A DNA stretch of 64,000 nt from Prochlorococcus sp. AG-402-O16 (lineage in GTDB: Bacteria; Cyanobacteriota; Cyanobacteriia; PCC-6307; Cyanobiaceae), in assembly GCA_003216415.1 (NCBI GenBank), contig QCIY01000001.1:1-64000 (forward strand). The letters run 5' to 3'. The notes under the pieces are model-generated. The model worked only from the letters and a program-made list of their open reading frames with translations. It had not been told where the DNA came from and ran no database searches. Made by a program: the position numbers and the translations under genes. Positions 17,071-27,905 of this stretch are shown piece by piece (positions within the stretch are counted from its first letter, which is position 1; each line of letters opens with the position of its first letter).

Positions 17071-19368
17071 TTAACCTCTTGCACCACCTGAAAAGGTAAC
17101 AAGTTGTCCTTCACGAGTATTACCACTAGATCCAGTTATCAAAAAATCTGGTTTTTCTGTTTCCTCATTTCTTTTAACTTCCATAGGGGGCATTGCGCCC
17201 ATGAATCCTGCTCTTGATGGATTTCTTTTTCTAGAAGAAGCTCCCTCTGTACCTGTTACCTTATCACCGCGATCCCAATCATCACCAGTTACGTTTCCCA
17301 CTGATTGTCCTTCACCAGTAATCCTTGATGCGACTCTTTTTTCTGGGGTCTTTGCTACCCGGTCTGCCTCTTCAATTTGCATTTTTTGCTTATAAGTAAT
17401 ATTTTTATTCGGTTCAAATCTAAATTTTTCAGTTCCAGTGACTTTATCTACAGCCATATCAAAGGGTCCAGTTATCTTTGAGCCATTTTCATATTCATTA
17501 CCCGTTACACCTTGAGTATTCTTTTTGGAATATTTGTCTCTTGATGGTGACTTAACAGAGAATTCTTTCCAAGAATTACCTTCTGACTTTTCCTGATTAG
17601 CATAGGCAGTATCATGTGGAGGATTATCACAAGCTTTAGAGAACTGATCTCCACCAACATAGGGTGTTCCTGTTAGATTCTTACAAGCACCTTTCTTAGC
17701 ACCTGTCATTACTCCGCCAATACCTGGTTGTTGTCCTGTAAGTCTTGCATTTGAGTTATTTCCAGAATTAACTGTTGATCGGGATTTCATATCTTCAGAA
17801 GTTTCCGTATTACAATTCTCTTTAATTTGATCTAAGCCTGCATATGGTGTTCCGGTTAATACTTTGCATGAACCTGGTTCATCTCCAGTGACTATTTTTG
17901 ATCTTCCTGTCATAGTCCCACTTATTAAATTAGACTTTGAAGAAAGGCTTAAACCTACTTTCCTAGGTTCTGGTTTTGGTTTTGAACCGCAAAACTTCTC
18001 ATATTGCTGAGATCCTATGTACTCATCACCAGTTATATTTTTACAACTCCCATGTTCATTGCCTGTCATATGGTCTGATCTTCCTACCCCTGTACCAGTT
18101 ACATTATTCCCATTAAGAGTGTTGTAACTACCTACTTTTTCAAATACTTTACCTTGTGGATTTGGCTCAGAGCCAAGATATTGATCTCCAGTTAACTGAT
18201 GTCCAGAGCCTGATTCATCTCCAGTAACTAGAGTTGATCTACCAGGAAGTGATCCAGATACTTTTAATCCATCAGTTGTAGTGCTGTGTTTAACCTTTGA
18301 AGGATTTTTTGGAACATCACCACAATACTTCTGTGATTGATTAGCAGATATATATTCAGTACCTGTAAGGTTTTTACAAGTACCAGGCTCATCGCCTGTG
18401 ACCTTCTCAGATCTACCGACTTCATTTCCAGTTACTTTATTACCTGATGTTGTTGCGGTAACACTAGATCTAACTGGCTGTCTATAACTAGGTCTATCTT
18501 GACAAAATTGATCGGCAACTTCTGCTCCCATATATTGGGTACCAGTAACTGTTCTGCATGTACTTGCTTCATTACCTGTAGTTTTTACAGATCTATTAGC
18601 TTGTGTTCCAGTAACTATTTGACCTGAATCAGTTTCACTTTCCCCAACTTTCCAGCTAGCATCAGCAATATTTTGTTTAGCTCCATTTTTATTTGGACCA
18701 CATGGTCTACATTTACCATTACCTTTTTTGCCTGTGGCACCAGTTTTACTTCTTAGCTCTCTTACTCTCTGAGAAATCTCTCTACTACTTAAATCTGGGT
18801 CTCCCCTTCTAGCTAAAGAAGCGGCACTGGTATTTTGTTTAGTTGCTGATTTTCCATGCTTGGATTGAGCTTCTCTTCTCGCTAAAACAATATCTCTACT
18901 TGTATTAGTAATAGGTTTTCTCTTCTGATTAATTCTTCTTTTAACGTTTGGTTTTGATGACTTAATTTCTGTACTAGTTGAATCTTGACTTTCTTGATTT
19001 TTACTTGGAGATGATTTAACTGAGTTTACAGGACTTTCTTTTGTAACATCAGTACGAGTTCTATCGGATGAAGATATAGCTGATTTCCCATGGGTAGACA
19101 TTGCTTTTCTTCTTTCTATTACAAACTCTTTACTAGATAAAGTTGTTGAAGAAGACTTTCTACCTTCCTGAGTTTTTGGAATATGTTTTGTAGCTGGTTT
19201 TGAAATATTTTGATTATTAGGAGAAGACTGAGTCCCAGAAATCTGTAGATCTTGAGAAGACCGAACTCTATCTTTAGTAGTTGAAGAATAGGCAGCAGCT
19301 TTTTTACCGCTATCACTCATCGCCTTTCTTCTTTCTAGTGCAATCTCTCTACTGGTTTTTTTTGACAT
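17071..19368 (-). CDS. csoS2: Carboxysome scaffold protein CsoS2
   Basis: An intrinsically disordered scaffold of about 765 residues that links Rubisco to the shell. I see four N-repeats of the type SREIALERRKAMS...GK(S/K)A (within residues 1-220; these bind Rubisco in the family), six M-repeats built on GRS..VTGDEPG(S/T)C..LTGT.Y (about 240-600), then C-terminal repeats (VTGNEY, ITGP, VTGTE) and the conserved end TREGQLVTFSGGARG. The third M-repeat lacks its central and terminal Cys. I chose the ATG at 19368; the frame also opens with a TTG three codons earlier. A terminator-like hairpin precedes it. Confidence 0.95.
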   Translation of the reverse strand: MSKKTSREIALERRKAMSDSGKKAAAYSSTTKDRVRSSQDLQISGTQSSPNNQNISKPATKHIPKTQEGRKSSSTTLSSKEFVIERRKAMSTHGKSAISSSDRTRTDVTKESPVNSVKSSPSKNQESQDSTSTEIKSSKPNVKRRINQKRKPITNTSRDIVLARREAQSKHGKSATKQNTSAASLARRGDPDLSSREISQRVRELRSKTGATGKKGNGKCRPCGPNKNGAKQNIADASWKVGESETDSGQIVTGTQANRSVKTTGNEASTCRTVTGTQYMGAEVADQFCQDRPSYRQPVRSSVTATTSGNKVTGNEVGRSEKVTGDEPGTCKNLTGTEYISANQSQKYCGDVPKNPSKVKHSTTTDGLKVSGSLPGRSTLVTGDESGSGHQLTGDQYLGSEPNPQGKVFEKVGSYNTLNGNNVTGTGVGRSDHMTGNEHGSCKNITGDEYIGSQQYEKFCGSKPKPEPRKVGLSLSSKSNLISGTMTGRSKIVTGDEPGSCKVLTGTPYAGLDQIKENCNTETSEDMKSRSTVNSGNNSNARLTGQQPGIGGVMTGAKKGACKNLTGTPYVGGDQFSKACDNPPHDTAYANQEKSEGNSWKEFSVKSPSRDKYSKKNTQGVTGNEYENGSKITGPFDMAVDKVTGTEKFRFEPNKNITYKQKMQIEEADRVAKTPEKRVASRITGEGQSVGNVTGDDWDRGDKVTGTEGASSRKRNPSRAGFMGAMPPMEVKRNEETEKPDFLITGSSGNTREGQLVTFSGGARG

Positions 19369-19392
19369 AATCTTCAAATTTGAAACTCTATT

Positions 19393-19424
19393 AAAAAACT
19401 TTCTCCAAAAAATTTTGGAGAAAG
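19393..19424 (-). terminator. Terminator-like hairpin between rbcS and csoS2
   Basis: A perfect 12-bp inverted repeat, CTTTCTCCAAAA and TTTTGGAGAAAG with two bases between (19399-19424), is followed on the transcribed strand by six U (19393-19398). This is a classical intrinsic-terminator layout inside the operon, 24 bp before csoS2. It may act as a partial terminator or stabilise the 3' end of a processed rbcL-rbcS message. Confidence 0.75.
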
Positions 19425-19446
19425 ATATTTACTACATAAAGTAGAT

Positions 19447-19788
19447 TTAACGTCCTTGGAAAACGACAAAAGCTGTTCCTTGGCTTTGAGTGTAAGCATC
19501 GTATCCGATGATTCTCACGTGGTGATCAGGGTATGCTCTATGACATGCCTCTAATTCACTTACAATCAAGTTAAGGTCTTTTTCCCCAAAGAATGGGAGC
19601 TTCCAATAAGACCAATAAGTTTGCATACTTCCACTTGGATGAACATGCTCAATAACAGGACTCCAGCCTTGAGCAATTATGTATGCAATTTGATCGTATA
19701 TTTCTTCCTGGGTCATCGGTGGTAAGAAACCGAATGTTTCCAGGGTTGCAACTGTTTGATAGTCGCCTACTGTGCTCTGGAAAGGCAT
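19447..19788 (-). CDS. rbcS: Rubisco small subunit (form IA)
   Basis: A 113-residue small subunit of the L8S8 form IA enzyme (also called cbbS). The family pattern is clear: ETFGFLPPMTQEEIYDQIAYI, SYWKLPFFGEKDL and the C-terminal HHVRIIGYDAYTQSQGTAFVVF. It lies 93 bp after rbcL, an unusually long gap for this operon; the gap holds two hairpins. A terminator-like hairpin follows the gene. It works inside the carboxysome with RbcL, CsoS2 and CsoSCA. Confidence 0.97.
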   Translation of the reverse strand: MPFQSTVGDYQTVATLETFGFLPPMTQEEIYDQIAYIIAQGWSPVIEHVHPSGSMQTYWSYWKLPFFGEKDLNLIVSELEACHRAYPDHHVRIIGYDAYTQSQGTAFVVFQGR

Positions 19789-19814
19789 AATTAATTTAAA
19801 TGTGAATGGAATTA

Positions 19815-19830
19815 CTCGTAATAGAACGAG
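19815..19830 (-). other. Hairpin 1 in the rbcL-rbcS gap
   Basis: A 5-bp stem CTCGT/ACGAG with a six-base loop lies 27 bp before rbcS, in the intercistronic leader. It is small by itself but sits in tandem with the stronger 9-bp hairpin at 19843-19867. Confidence 0.45.
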
Positions 19831-19842
19831 ATTTGTAGAAGT

Positions 19843-19867
19843 TTGAGGAGAAGAATAATCTCCTCAA
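19843..19867 (-). other. Hairpin 2 in the rbcL-rbcS gap
   Basis: A perfect 9-bp stem TTGAGGAGA/TCTCCTCAA with a seven-base loop starts 14 bp after the rbcL stop codon. No U-run follows, so it is more likely an mRNA-stabilising or processing element than a terminator. One arm carries a GAGGAG that could also mimic a ribosome site. Confidence 0.6.
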
Positions 19868-19881
19868 TTTTGAAATCTGGT

Positions 19882-21297
19882 TTAACCTTGAACGTCAAGC
19901 TTGTCGACGGTATCAAACTCAAACTTGATTTCCTTCCAAGTTTCAAGAGCAATAGCTAATTCAGGACTGTGCTTAGCAGCTTCCATAAGAATGTCTCTAC
20001 TCTCTTTTTCGATTTCGCGACCCGCATTACGTGCTTTTACACAAGCTTCTAAAGCAACTCTGTTGGCTGCAGCCCCAGCAGCTGAACCCCATGGATGACC
20101 ATGTGTTCCTCCACCGAACTGAAGACAAGAATCATCTCCAAAAATCGCTAAAAGTGCAGGCATATGCCATACGTGAATACCACCTGATGCGACAGCAAAT
20201 ACTCCTGGCATTGAACCCCAATCTTGATCAAAGAAATTACCTCTTGATCTATCTTCAGGAACAAATGACTCTCTTAAGTTGTCAATGTAACCAAGAGTTG
20301 TTTGACGATCACCTTCTAGTTTTCCAACAACAGTTCCAGTATGTAATTGATCTCCACCGGAGAGTCTCAAACATTTTGCAAGAACTCTGAAATGAATACC
20401 ATGCTTTGGATGTCTATCAATAACAGCATGCATAGCTCTGTGAATATGCAGAAGCATGCCATTTTTACGACACCAGTTTGCTAATCCAGTATTTGCAGTA
20501 AAACCGCCAGTTATGTAATCATGCATGATGATTGGCATATCTAACTCTTTTGCGAATTCAGCACGTTCGTAGAGTTCCTCAGGAGTATTGGCAGTACAGT
20601 TAAGGTAGTGACCTTTAACTTCGCCAGTTTCTTGCTGAGCAAGCTTAACTGCTTCTGCAACAAACTCAAATCTTTCTCTCCAACGTTGGAATGGTTGAGA
20701 ATTAATATTCTCATCATCCTTAGTTAAATCAAGACCGCCTCTAAGACACTCATAAACAACTCGACCATAGTTTTTACCAGATAAGCCTAATTTAGGTTTA
20801 ATGGTACAACCAAGAAGAGGTCTTCCGTATTTGTTTAAACGATCTCTTTCAACTACGATTCCATTTGGTGGACCACCGCAAGTTTTGATAAAAGCAATTG
20901 GAAATCTAATATCTTCTAGACGTAAATGTCTTAAAGCTTTAAATCCAAAAACATTTCCTACCAGAGATGTTAATACGTTTGTAATTGAACCTTCTTCGAA
21001 AAGATCTAAAGGATATGCAATAAAAGCATAAAAAGCTTCAGGATCTCCAGGAACGTCTTCAATTCTGTAACAACGTCCTTTGTAAAATTCTAAATCTGTA
21101 AGTAACTCGGACCAAACTGTTGACCAAGTACCTGTTGAAGATTCAGCCGCAACAGCTGCTGCAACTTCTTCTCTTGGAACACCTTCTTGACCTGTGCATT
21201 TAAAACAGGCTAGTAAATCGGTGTCTAGGGGTACATATTCAGGAGTCCAGTAGGTATCTCTGTACTCCTTTACCCCTGCATCATACTTCTTACTCAT
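19882..21297 (-). CDS. rbcL: Rubisco large subunit (form IA)
   Basis: A 471-residue catalytic subunit (also cbbL) that carboxylates ribulose 1,5-bisphosphate. Catalytic Lys169 lies in [11 protein letters not shown], the carbamylated Lys193 and Mg ligands Asp195/Glu196 in [14 protein letters not shown], and loop 6 ([11 protein letters not shown]) is intact. Form IA is supported by the alpha-carboxysome context and by the N-terminus [19 protein letters not shown]. It follows csoS1 with a 69-bp gap containing an inverted repeat. It is the CO2-fixing core of the carboxysome made by this operon. Confidence 0.98.
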
Positions 21298-21336
21298 AAG
21301 GATAAATTTAGGTCTATGTAGGGAAAATAATTATTG

Positions 21337-21358
21337 TGCAAAATTTATAAATCTTGCA
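21337..21358 (-). other. Inverted repeat in the csoS1-rbcL gap
   Basis: TGCAA at 21337-21341 pairs with TTGCA at 21354-21358, and the AT-rich interior continues the pairing with one G-U wobble on the transcribed strand, giving a stem of up to about ten pairs. No U-run follows. It sits nine bases after the csoS1 stop and may mark an RNA 3' end. Confidence 0.45.
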
Positions 21359-21366
21359 TTACTTAA

Positions 21367-21678
21367 TTAGTCCTTTTGACCAAGAAATTCACCATTACCT
21401 AAAGCAGGTTCAACTTCTCTGTGAGGACGAGCAATAATGTGAGCTGCAACTAAACCGTCACCAACTCTTTCACAAGCATCAGCACCAGCTCTTACAGCTG
21501 CGTTAACTGCTCCTGTCTCGCCTCTAACTAATACTGTGACGTAACCGCCACCAACAAATTCACGACCAATAAGGCGAACTTCTGCTGCCTTGGTCATTGC
21601 GTCTGCTGCTTCAATTGCAGGTACAAGTCCGCGTGTCTCGATCATGCCGAGAGCGATACCCATTGTTTCTGTAGCCAT
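21367..21678 (-). CDS. csoS1: Carboxysome shell hexamer protein CsoS1
   Basis: A 103-residue BMC-H protein that tiles the facets of the carboxysome shell as hexamers with a narrow central pore. The family core reads GIALGMIETRGLVPAIEAADAMTKAAEVRLI, VTVLVRGETGAVNAAVRAG and AHIIARPHREVE. It is the first gene of the leftward operon, as expected for the most abundant shell protein. Its start is only about 19 bp from one copy of a 14-bp repeat (21697-21710), which may therefore lie in its 5' leader or promoter. Confidence 0.97.
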   Translation of the reverse strand: MATETMGIALGMIETRGLVPAIEAADAMTKAAEVRLIGREFVGGGYVTVLVRGETGAVNAAVRAGADACERVGDGLVAAHIIARPHREVEPALGNGEFLGQKD

Positions 21679-21696
21679 TGCCTACTAATTACTAAA

Positions 21697-21710
21697 TGTG
21701 GAATGTTCAA
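21697..21710. repeat. 14-bp direct repeat, copy 1 (next to csoS1)
   Basis: TGTGGAATGTTCAA, identical to the copy at 21928-21941 in the same orientation. It begins 19 bp upstream of the csoS1 start codon, so it could be a regulator site or part of the mRNA leader. Confidence 0.7.
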
Positions 21711-21900
21711 TCCGAAGAATGCTTCATTAAGCGCTTATAAGTCAAGCGTTTTCGATAAAATCTCCATTAATGTTTTTTCTATCATTCATAAGAAAAACTT
21801 ATCACCCTTGGTACTATTGATATGTCAATACTTATGCAAATTAGTTAGTGCATCAAAACATACTGTTGTGTTAATAAAAAATTTACATTATGTTATTTCC

Positions 21901-21959
21901 GTACGAGACAGGCCCTGTCTACACAGGTGTGGAATGTTCAACCTTTCCTGTCTCCGTAT
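21901..21959 (+). ncRNA. Candidate structured RNA element upstream of rdgB
   Basis: The segment can fold as a multi-branch RNA. The closing stem pairs 21902-21912 with 21947-21958, 11 bp with one bulged C. Inside, CCTGT (914-918) pairs with ACAGG (923-927) around a four-base CUAC loop, and TGGA (930-933) pairs with TTCA (937-940) including one G-U pair. The GC content is well above the surroundings. AGACAGG/CCTGTCT also forms a 15-bp DNA palindrome at 21906-21920, so a protein-binding site is an alternative. Strand and expression are unknown. Confidence 0.45.
21928..21941. repeat. 14-bp direct repeat, copy 2 (inside foldable element)
   Basis: Second copy of TGTGGAATGTTCAA, 231 bp from the first in the same orientation. 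It forms the innermost hairpin of the element at 21901-21959. Two copies in the same gap suggest a specific function. Confidence 0.7.
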
Positions 21960-22005
21960 CAAGCTTTGAAGTAAGATAATATTTACAGTAATTTTATTCG
22001 TTATT

Positions 22006-22590
22006 TTGAACCTACCAGTTCTAACAATTGCTAGTGGTAACTCAAAAAAAGTATCTGAAATTTCAGAGATGCTGAATGTTTTATCTTTAAGAGTAGAGAA
22101 GCAACCAGAATATTTAAATGTCGAAGAGACTGGAAACACGTATTTTGAAAATGCGCTTCTAAAAGCGAAAGCAGCTGCCTTAGAGACAAAAACTTTCGCA
22201 TTAGCGGATGACTCGGGTCTTGAAGTGGATACTTTAGATGGTCGTCCAGGTATATATTCTGCTCGATACGCCAAAAATAATGCTGAAAAAATTAAAAAAT
22301 TAATTAATGAACTTTCTGATAGTCCTTACAGGAGCGCAAGATTTATAAGTTGTATGGTTTTATGTGATCCCTCAGGAAACTTAGTGAAGGATACAACTGG
22401 AATATGCTGGGGAGAAATTCTTAAGATTCCTAAGTACCCTAATGGTGAATTCGAATCTCTTTTTTGGGTTAAAGAAGCAAACTGTGTTTACGGAGAGCTT
22501 ACACAATCACAACTAAGTAAACTAGGCAGTAGGGGTAAAGCCGCCAAAATTATGTCACCTTACTTAAAAAAAGAAATTGGTTTAAATTAA
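22006..22590 (+). CDS. rdgB: XTP/dITP pyrophosphatase (Ham1 family)
   Basis: A 194-residue housecleaning enzyme that hydrolyses non-canonical purine nucleotides (XTP, dITP, ITP) to monophosphates. The N-terminal ASGNSKKVSEI, the metal site FALADDSGLEVD, RPGIYSARYA and the C-terminal SQLSKLGSRGKA fit the family. The start is TTG at 22006, with no ATG near the conserved N-terminus. It sits oppositely oriented between the carboxysome operon and csoS1D, an arrangement I recall from other picocyanobacteria, and ends 6 bp from the convergent csoS1D. Confidence 0.93.
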   Translation: MNLPVLTIASGNSKKVSEISEMLNVLSLRVEKQPEYLNVEETGNTYFENALLKAKAAALETKTFALADDSGLEVDTLDGRPGIYSARYAKNNAEKIKKLINELSDSPYRSARFISCMVLCDPSGNLVKDTTGICWGEILKIPKYPNGEFESLFWVKEANCVYGELTQSQLSKLGSRGKAAKIMSPYLKKEIGLN

Positions 22591-22596
22591 AAATTC

Positions 22597-23367
22597 TCAA
22601 TAATTTGAGATTTGATCAATTGCTCTTATAGCAGCAGCAGCAGCTTCTTCTACATCTCCTTCTTTCCCTGCCAGAGTTAATCTACCAAAAGCGCCAACTG
22701 CCTTTACATCAACAACAGTTATGTTTGATGCCTTTTCTGCCTCATTTGCTGCTTTCAAAACATAACCAGCAGGTTCAGTTTCTAATATAAACATACTCAT
22801 TCCAGATTGAATCATTGATCCACTTCTGTTTTGTCTATTTATTAATACAGCATGATCAGGAGTAATCGCTCTAATAACTTCTGTCCAACTTGTTGAAGGT
22901 TTGGTTCTTTTCCTAACTTCACTTCCAATAGCATCTAGAACAACATCTCCAGAATGCAAAACAGTACTTTGATCTTTATGATATAGCGCAAGAGAACCAA
23001 ATGCTCTTTCAACAATCATTTGACCAAGTCTTACATTACTTGCTTTTAAGGCAATATCAGTGACTCTATGAACGGCCATCCCAGGTGAGACTTCCATCCA
23101 AAGACATGAATCTCCAGGAATAGGCAAAAAACCTCTACTAACCGTTCCCATATATGCAGCTAATTGAGGTTGAAGAGAATCTAAAAAAACGTATGTTCTT
23201 AACTCAATTTGCTCAACTTGACTTGCTTGTCTGGATACCAAAGACTTTTCTGAATCAGTTGTGATAAAACAGCTTGCACCACTGGCCTGAGATTGCACCT
23301 CAGATCCTGTGACAAGAGGACTGTTTTTTTTTCGTTCCCCTCTGTTTAAACTAGAAGTTGGTTCCAT
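22597..23367 (-). CDS. csoS1D: Tandem-domain carboxysome shell protein CsoS1D
   Basis: A 256-residue BMC-T protein with two fused BMC domains (about residues 52-150 and 155-256), which forms pseudohexamers that can stack and have a large gated pore. The pore-edge pattern ERAFGSL appears in the first domain ([12 protein letters not shown]) and GAFGRLTL in the second. The first ~50 residues are a variable extension. The gene has the same orientation as the main carboxysome operon but is separated by rdgB and the 327-bp gap, so it probably has its own promoter. It likely controls metabolite passage through the shell. Confidence 0.92.
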   Translation of the reverse strand: MEPTSSLNRGERKKNSPLVTGSEVQSQASGASCFITTDSEKSLVSRQASQVEQIELRTYVFLDSLQPQLAAYMGTVSRGFLPIPGDSCLWMEVSPGMAVHRVTDIALKASNVRLGQMIVERAFGSLALYHKDQSTVLHSGDVVLDAIGSEVRKRTKPSTSWTEVIRAITPDHAVLINRQNRSGSMIQSGMSMFILETEPAGYVLKAANEAEKASNITVVDVKAVGAFGRLTLAGKEGDVEEAAAAAIRAIDQISNY

Positions 23368-23464
23368 TCACGCGACTATAACGGATAATGGTTCATTTTT
23401 TCTATTAAATTTACTTGCATGCTTCCCACAAAACGATAACTTCAAGTAAAAGATATGCATATTT

Positions 23465-23833
23465 ATGGGAACTTCTCAAAAAAAAGAACCAAATATTTCA
23501 GGTACTGAAAAAGAATTAACTCCTGATCAAACTCTTGGACTAGTTAGCCTAAGCTTGATGCAAAAACTATCTCAGAAAGACCCATCTTTTAGTTGGTTAG
23601 AAGAAGATAAAATTGAGAAAGTAAATCTCAAAAACCTCAGAGATAGATTGGAGTTAACGCAATTAGCTATAAATACAGGAGCACCTTTAACTACTTCAGA
23701 AGTGACAGCTTTAATTGGAGCAAAACCCGGGAAATCTAAGTTAGAAAGAGCAGGATTATTAGCTACCAAAATAGCTAGAAATGTATGGAAGATTTCAAAA
23801 ACAAGTCAAGGAAATTCCTTCTACAGAAATTAA
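23465..23833 (+). CDS. Conserved hypothetical protein next to csoS1D
   Basis: 122 residues, hydrophilic, with no membrane segment or signal peptide. The N-terminus is polar (MGTSQKKEPNISGTEKEL), and the middle and end hold LGLVSLSLMQKLSQKDPSFSWLEEDKI and a conserved-looking LTTSEVTALIGAKPGKSKLERAGLLATKIARNVWKI, which could be a helix-turn-helix-like element. I do not recognise the family. It lies between csoS1D (divergent, ~100 bp) and chlN (same strand, 157 bp). Codon use resembles its neighbours, so it is probably a real picocyanobacterial gene of unknown role. Confidence 0.6.
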   Translation: MGTSQKKEPNISGTEKELTPDQTLGLVSLSLMQKLSQKDPSFSWLEEDKIEKVNLKNLRDRLELTQLAINTGAPLTTSEVTALIGAKPGKSKLERAGLLATKIARNVWKISKTSQGNSFYRN

Positions 23834-23981
23834 AATACCATTCAAAAATCATTTTTATAATTCTCATTTAAGTATTTAAACATTCATATAAGTTTTTTAA
23901 ATGTGTAGATTTTGTAAGAGAACTTATTAATTACTTTCTTAAATTTAAAAGTTTATGCAAGCTGGAAATATAAGCTCTTGA

Positions 23982-25247
<1,266 letters not shown>

Positions 25248-25250
25248 ATT

Positions 25251-26822
25251 ATGGAATTAACTCTATGGACATATGAAGGACCACCACATGTTGGTGCGAT
25301 GAGAATTGCCTCGTCAATGAAAGATATACATTATGTGCTTCATGCCCCTCAAGGGGATACATATGCAGATCTTCTCTTTACAATGATTGAAAGGAGGGGG
25401 CAAAGACCCCCAGTCACATATACAACTTTTCAGGCTAGAGATCTAGGAGGCGATACAGCAGAATTAGTGAAGAAAAATATTAAGGAAGCCGTTGAACGAT
25501 TTAAACCAAAAACTCTTTTAGTTGGAGAAAGTTGTACGGCAGAATTAATCCAAGACCAACCTGGAGCTCTTGCAAAAGGAATGGGTTTTGATATGCCAAT
25601 TGTTAATCTTGAATTACCCGCTTATAGCAAGAAAGAAAATTGGGGCGCTTCAGAAACTTTTTATCAATTAACAAGAACACTTTTAAAAGAGAAAGTAAGT
25701 TCTTCACAGAAAATTAGTCCTCTAAGGTGGAAGGAATTAGGGCGGAGACCAAAAGTTAATATACTTGGCCCTTCATTGCTAGGTTTTAGATGTAGAGATG
25801 ATGTTATCGAAATTCAACGTATACTCTCAGAACAAGGAATTGATACAAATGTTGTTGCTCCATTAGGTGCTAGTCCAGATGATATTGAAAGACTAATTGA
25901 TGCTGAAATAAATATTTGTCTTTATAAAGAGATTGCTGAAGCATCATGTGAATGGCTTAAACGTAACTTCGGAATGGAATATACAAATACTATTCCTATT
26001 GGAATAAAAAATACTATTGAATTTATAAATGAAGTGCATAAGAAGTTGGATCTTCCTTTAACTAATGCAGAAGAATTAGAAAATAAATCAAAACTTCCTT
26101 GGTACTCAAAATCAGTTGACTCAAATTATTTAACTGGCAAAAGAGTTTTTATTTTTGGTGATGGAACACATGCAATTGCAGCAGCTAAAATTGCCAAGGA
26201 GGAATTGGGTTTTGAAGTAGTGGGTCTTGGAACATACAGCAGGGAGATGGCAAGACATGTAAGAGCTACTGCAAAAGATCTAAATGTAGAAGCTCTCATC
26301 ACTAACGATTATCTAGAAGTAGAAGACGCCATGAAAAAAGCTGCCCCTGAACTTGTTTTAGGGACTCAAATGGAAAGGCATAGTGCCAAAAGACTAGGCA
26401 TTCCATGTTCAGTAATAAGCACCCCCATGCATGTTCAAGACGTTCCTGCAAGATATAGCCCTCAAATGGGATGGGAAGGGGCAAATGTGATTTTTGATGA
26501 CTGGGTACATCCGCTAATGATGGGCTTAGAAGAGCATCTTATTGATATGTTTAAACATGACTTTGAGTTTGTTGACGGTCATCAAAGTCATTTAGGACAT
26601 ACAGCGACCAAATCAAAGGATTTTATCGATTCTGTCGAGAAAAAAGATAAAAATAATAATGCGGGAATTATCTGGACTGAATCTGGAAGAGCTGAATTAA
26701 CAAAAGTTCCATTTTTTGTAAGAGGTAAAGTCAAAACGAATACCGAAAAATACGCTATCTTAAGAGGAATTCCAGAAATAAGCGATGAAACCCTTTACGA
26801 CGCTAAGGCATATTTCAGCTAA
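25251..26822 (+). CDS. chlB: Light-independent protochlorophyllide reductase subunit B
   Basis: 523-residue DPOR subunit. Asp36 (in [10 protein letters not shown]) is the unusual aspartate ligand of the shared [4Fe-4S] cluster. Other landmarks are [15 protein letters not shown] and the C-terminal light-binding-like helper domain with ILRGIPE...LYDAKAYF. It pairs with ChlN, which ends three bases upstream, so they are almost certainly co-translated. chlL follows after 189 bp. Confidence 0.97.
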   Translation: MELTLWTYEGPPHVGAMRIASSMKDIHYVLHAPQGDTYADLLFTMIERRGQRPPVTYTTFQARDLGGDTAELVKKNIKEAVERFKPKTLLVGESCTAELIQDQPGALAKGMGFDMPIVNLELPAYSKKENWGASETFYQLTRTLLKEKVSSSQKISPLRWKELGRRPKVNILGPSLLGFRCRDDVIEIQRILSEQGIDTNVVAPLGASPDDIERLIDAEINICLYKEIAEASCEWLKRNFGMEYTNTIPIGIKNTIEFINEVHKKLDLPLTNAEELENKSKLPWYSKSVDSNYLTGKRVFIFGDGTHAIAAAKIAKEELGFEVVGLGTYSREMARHVRATAKDLNVEALITNDYLEVEDAMKKAAPELVLGTQMERHSAKRLGIPCSVISTPMHVQDVPARYSPQMGWEGANVIFDDWVHPLMMGLEEHLIDMFKHDFEFVDGHQSHLGHTATKSKDFIDSVEKKDKNNNAGIIWTESGRAELTKVPFFVRGKVKTNTEKYAILRGIPEISDETLYDAKAYFS

Positions 26823-27011
26823 TTAGTACTTATAATCTATAATCAAGTCATGAGTATTTTGACTCAAAATTAAATAGATTTAATCCTAAAAAATTAGTTA
26901 TAAAAACATATTTTGCACTTTTAATACAAATAAATAAATATTTGTATAGAAACATATTCCATGTGTATTTACGCTGCAAGAATATAAGTAATAATGTGTT
27001 TCAAGCTTTAA

Positions 27012-27899
<888 letters not shown>

Positions 27900-27905
27900 T
27901 CTAAA

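Larger units (their letters stand above)
21679..22005. other. 327-bp intergenic region between csoS1 and rdgB
   Basis: This is the only gene-free stretch over 300 bp. It must hold the carboxysome operon promoter (minus strand) and the rdgB promoter (plus strand). Visible are a possible -35 TTGACT for the operon (21740-21745, minus strand), the palindrome AAGCGCTT (21729-21736), a small ATAAG/CTTAT hairpin (21788-21802), a 14-bp direct repeat in two copies, and a foldable element at 21901-21959. An open frame at 21703-21969 has no credible protein. Confidence 0.6.

Noticed and set aside
21703-21969. 88-residue plus-strand frame in the csoS1-rdgB gap
   Set aside because: It spans the repeats and palindromes, has no family pattern, and the local sequence is better explained as regulatory.
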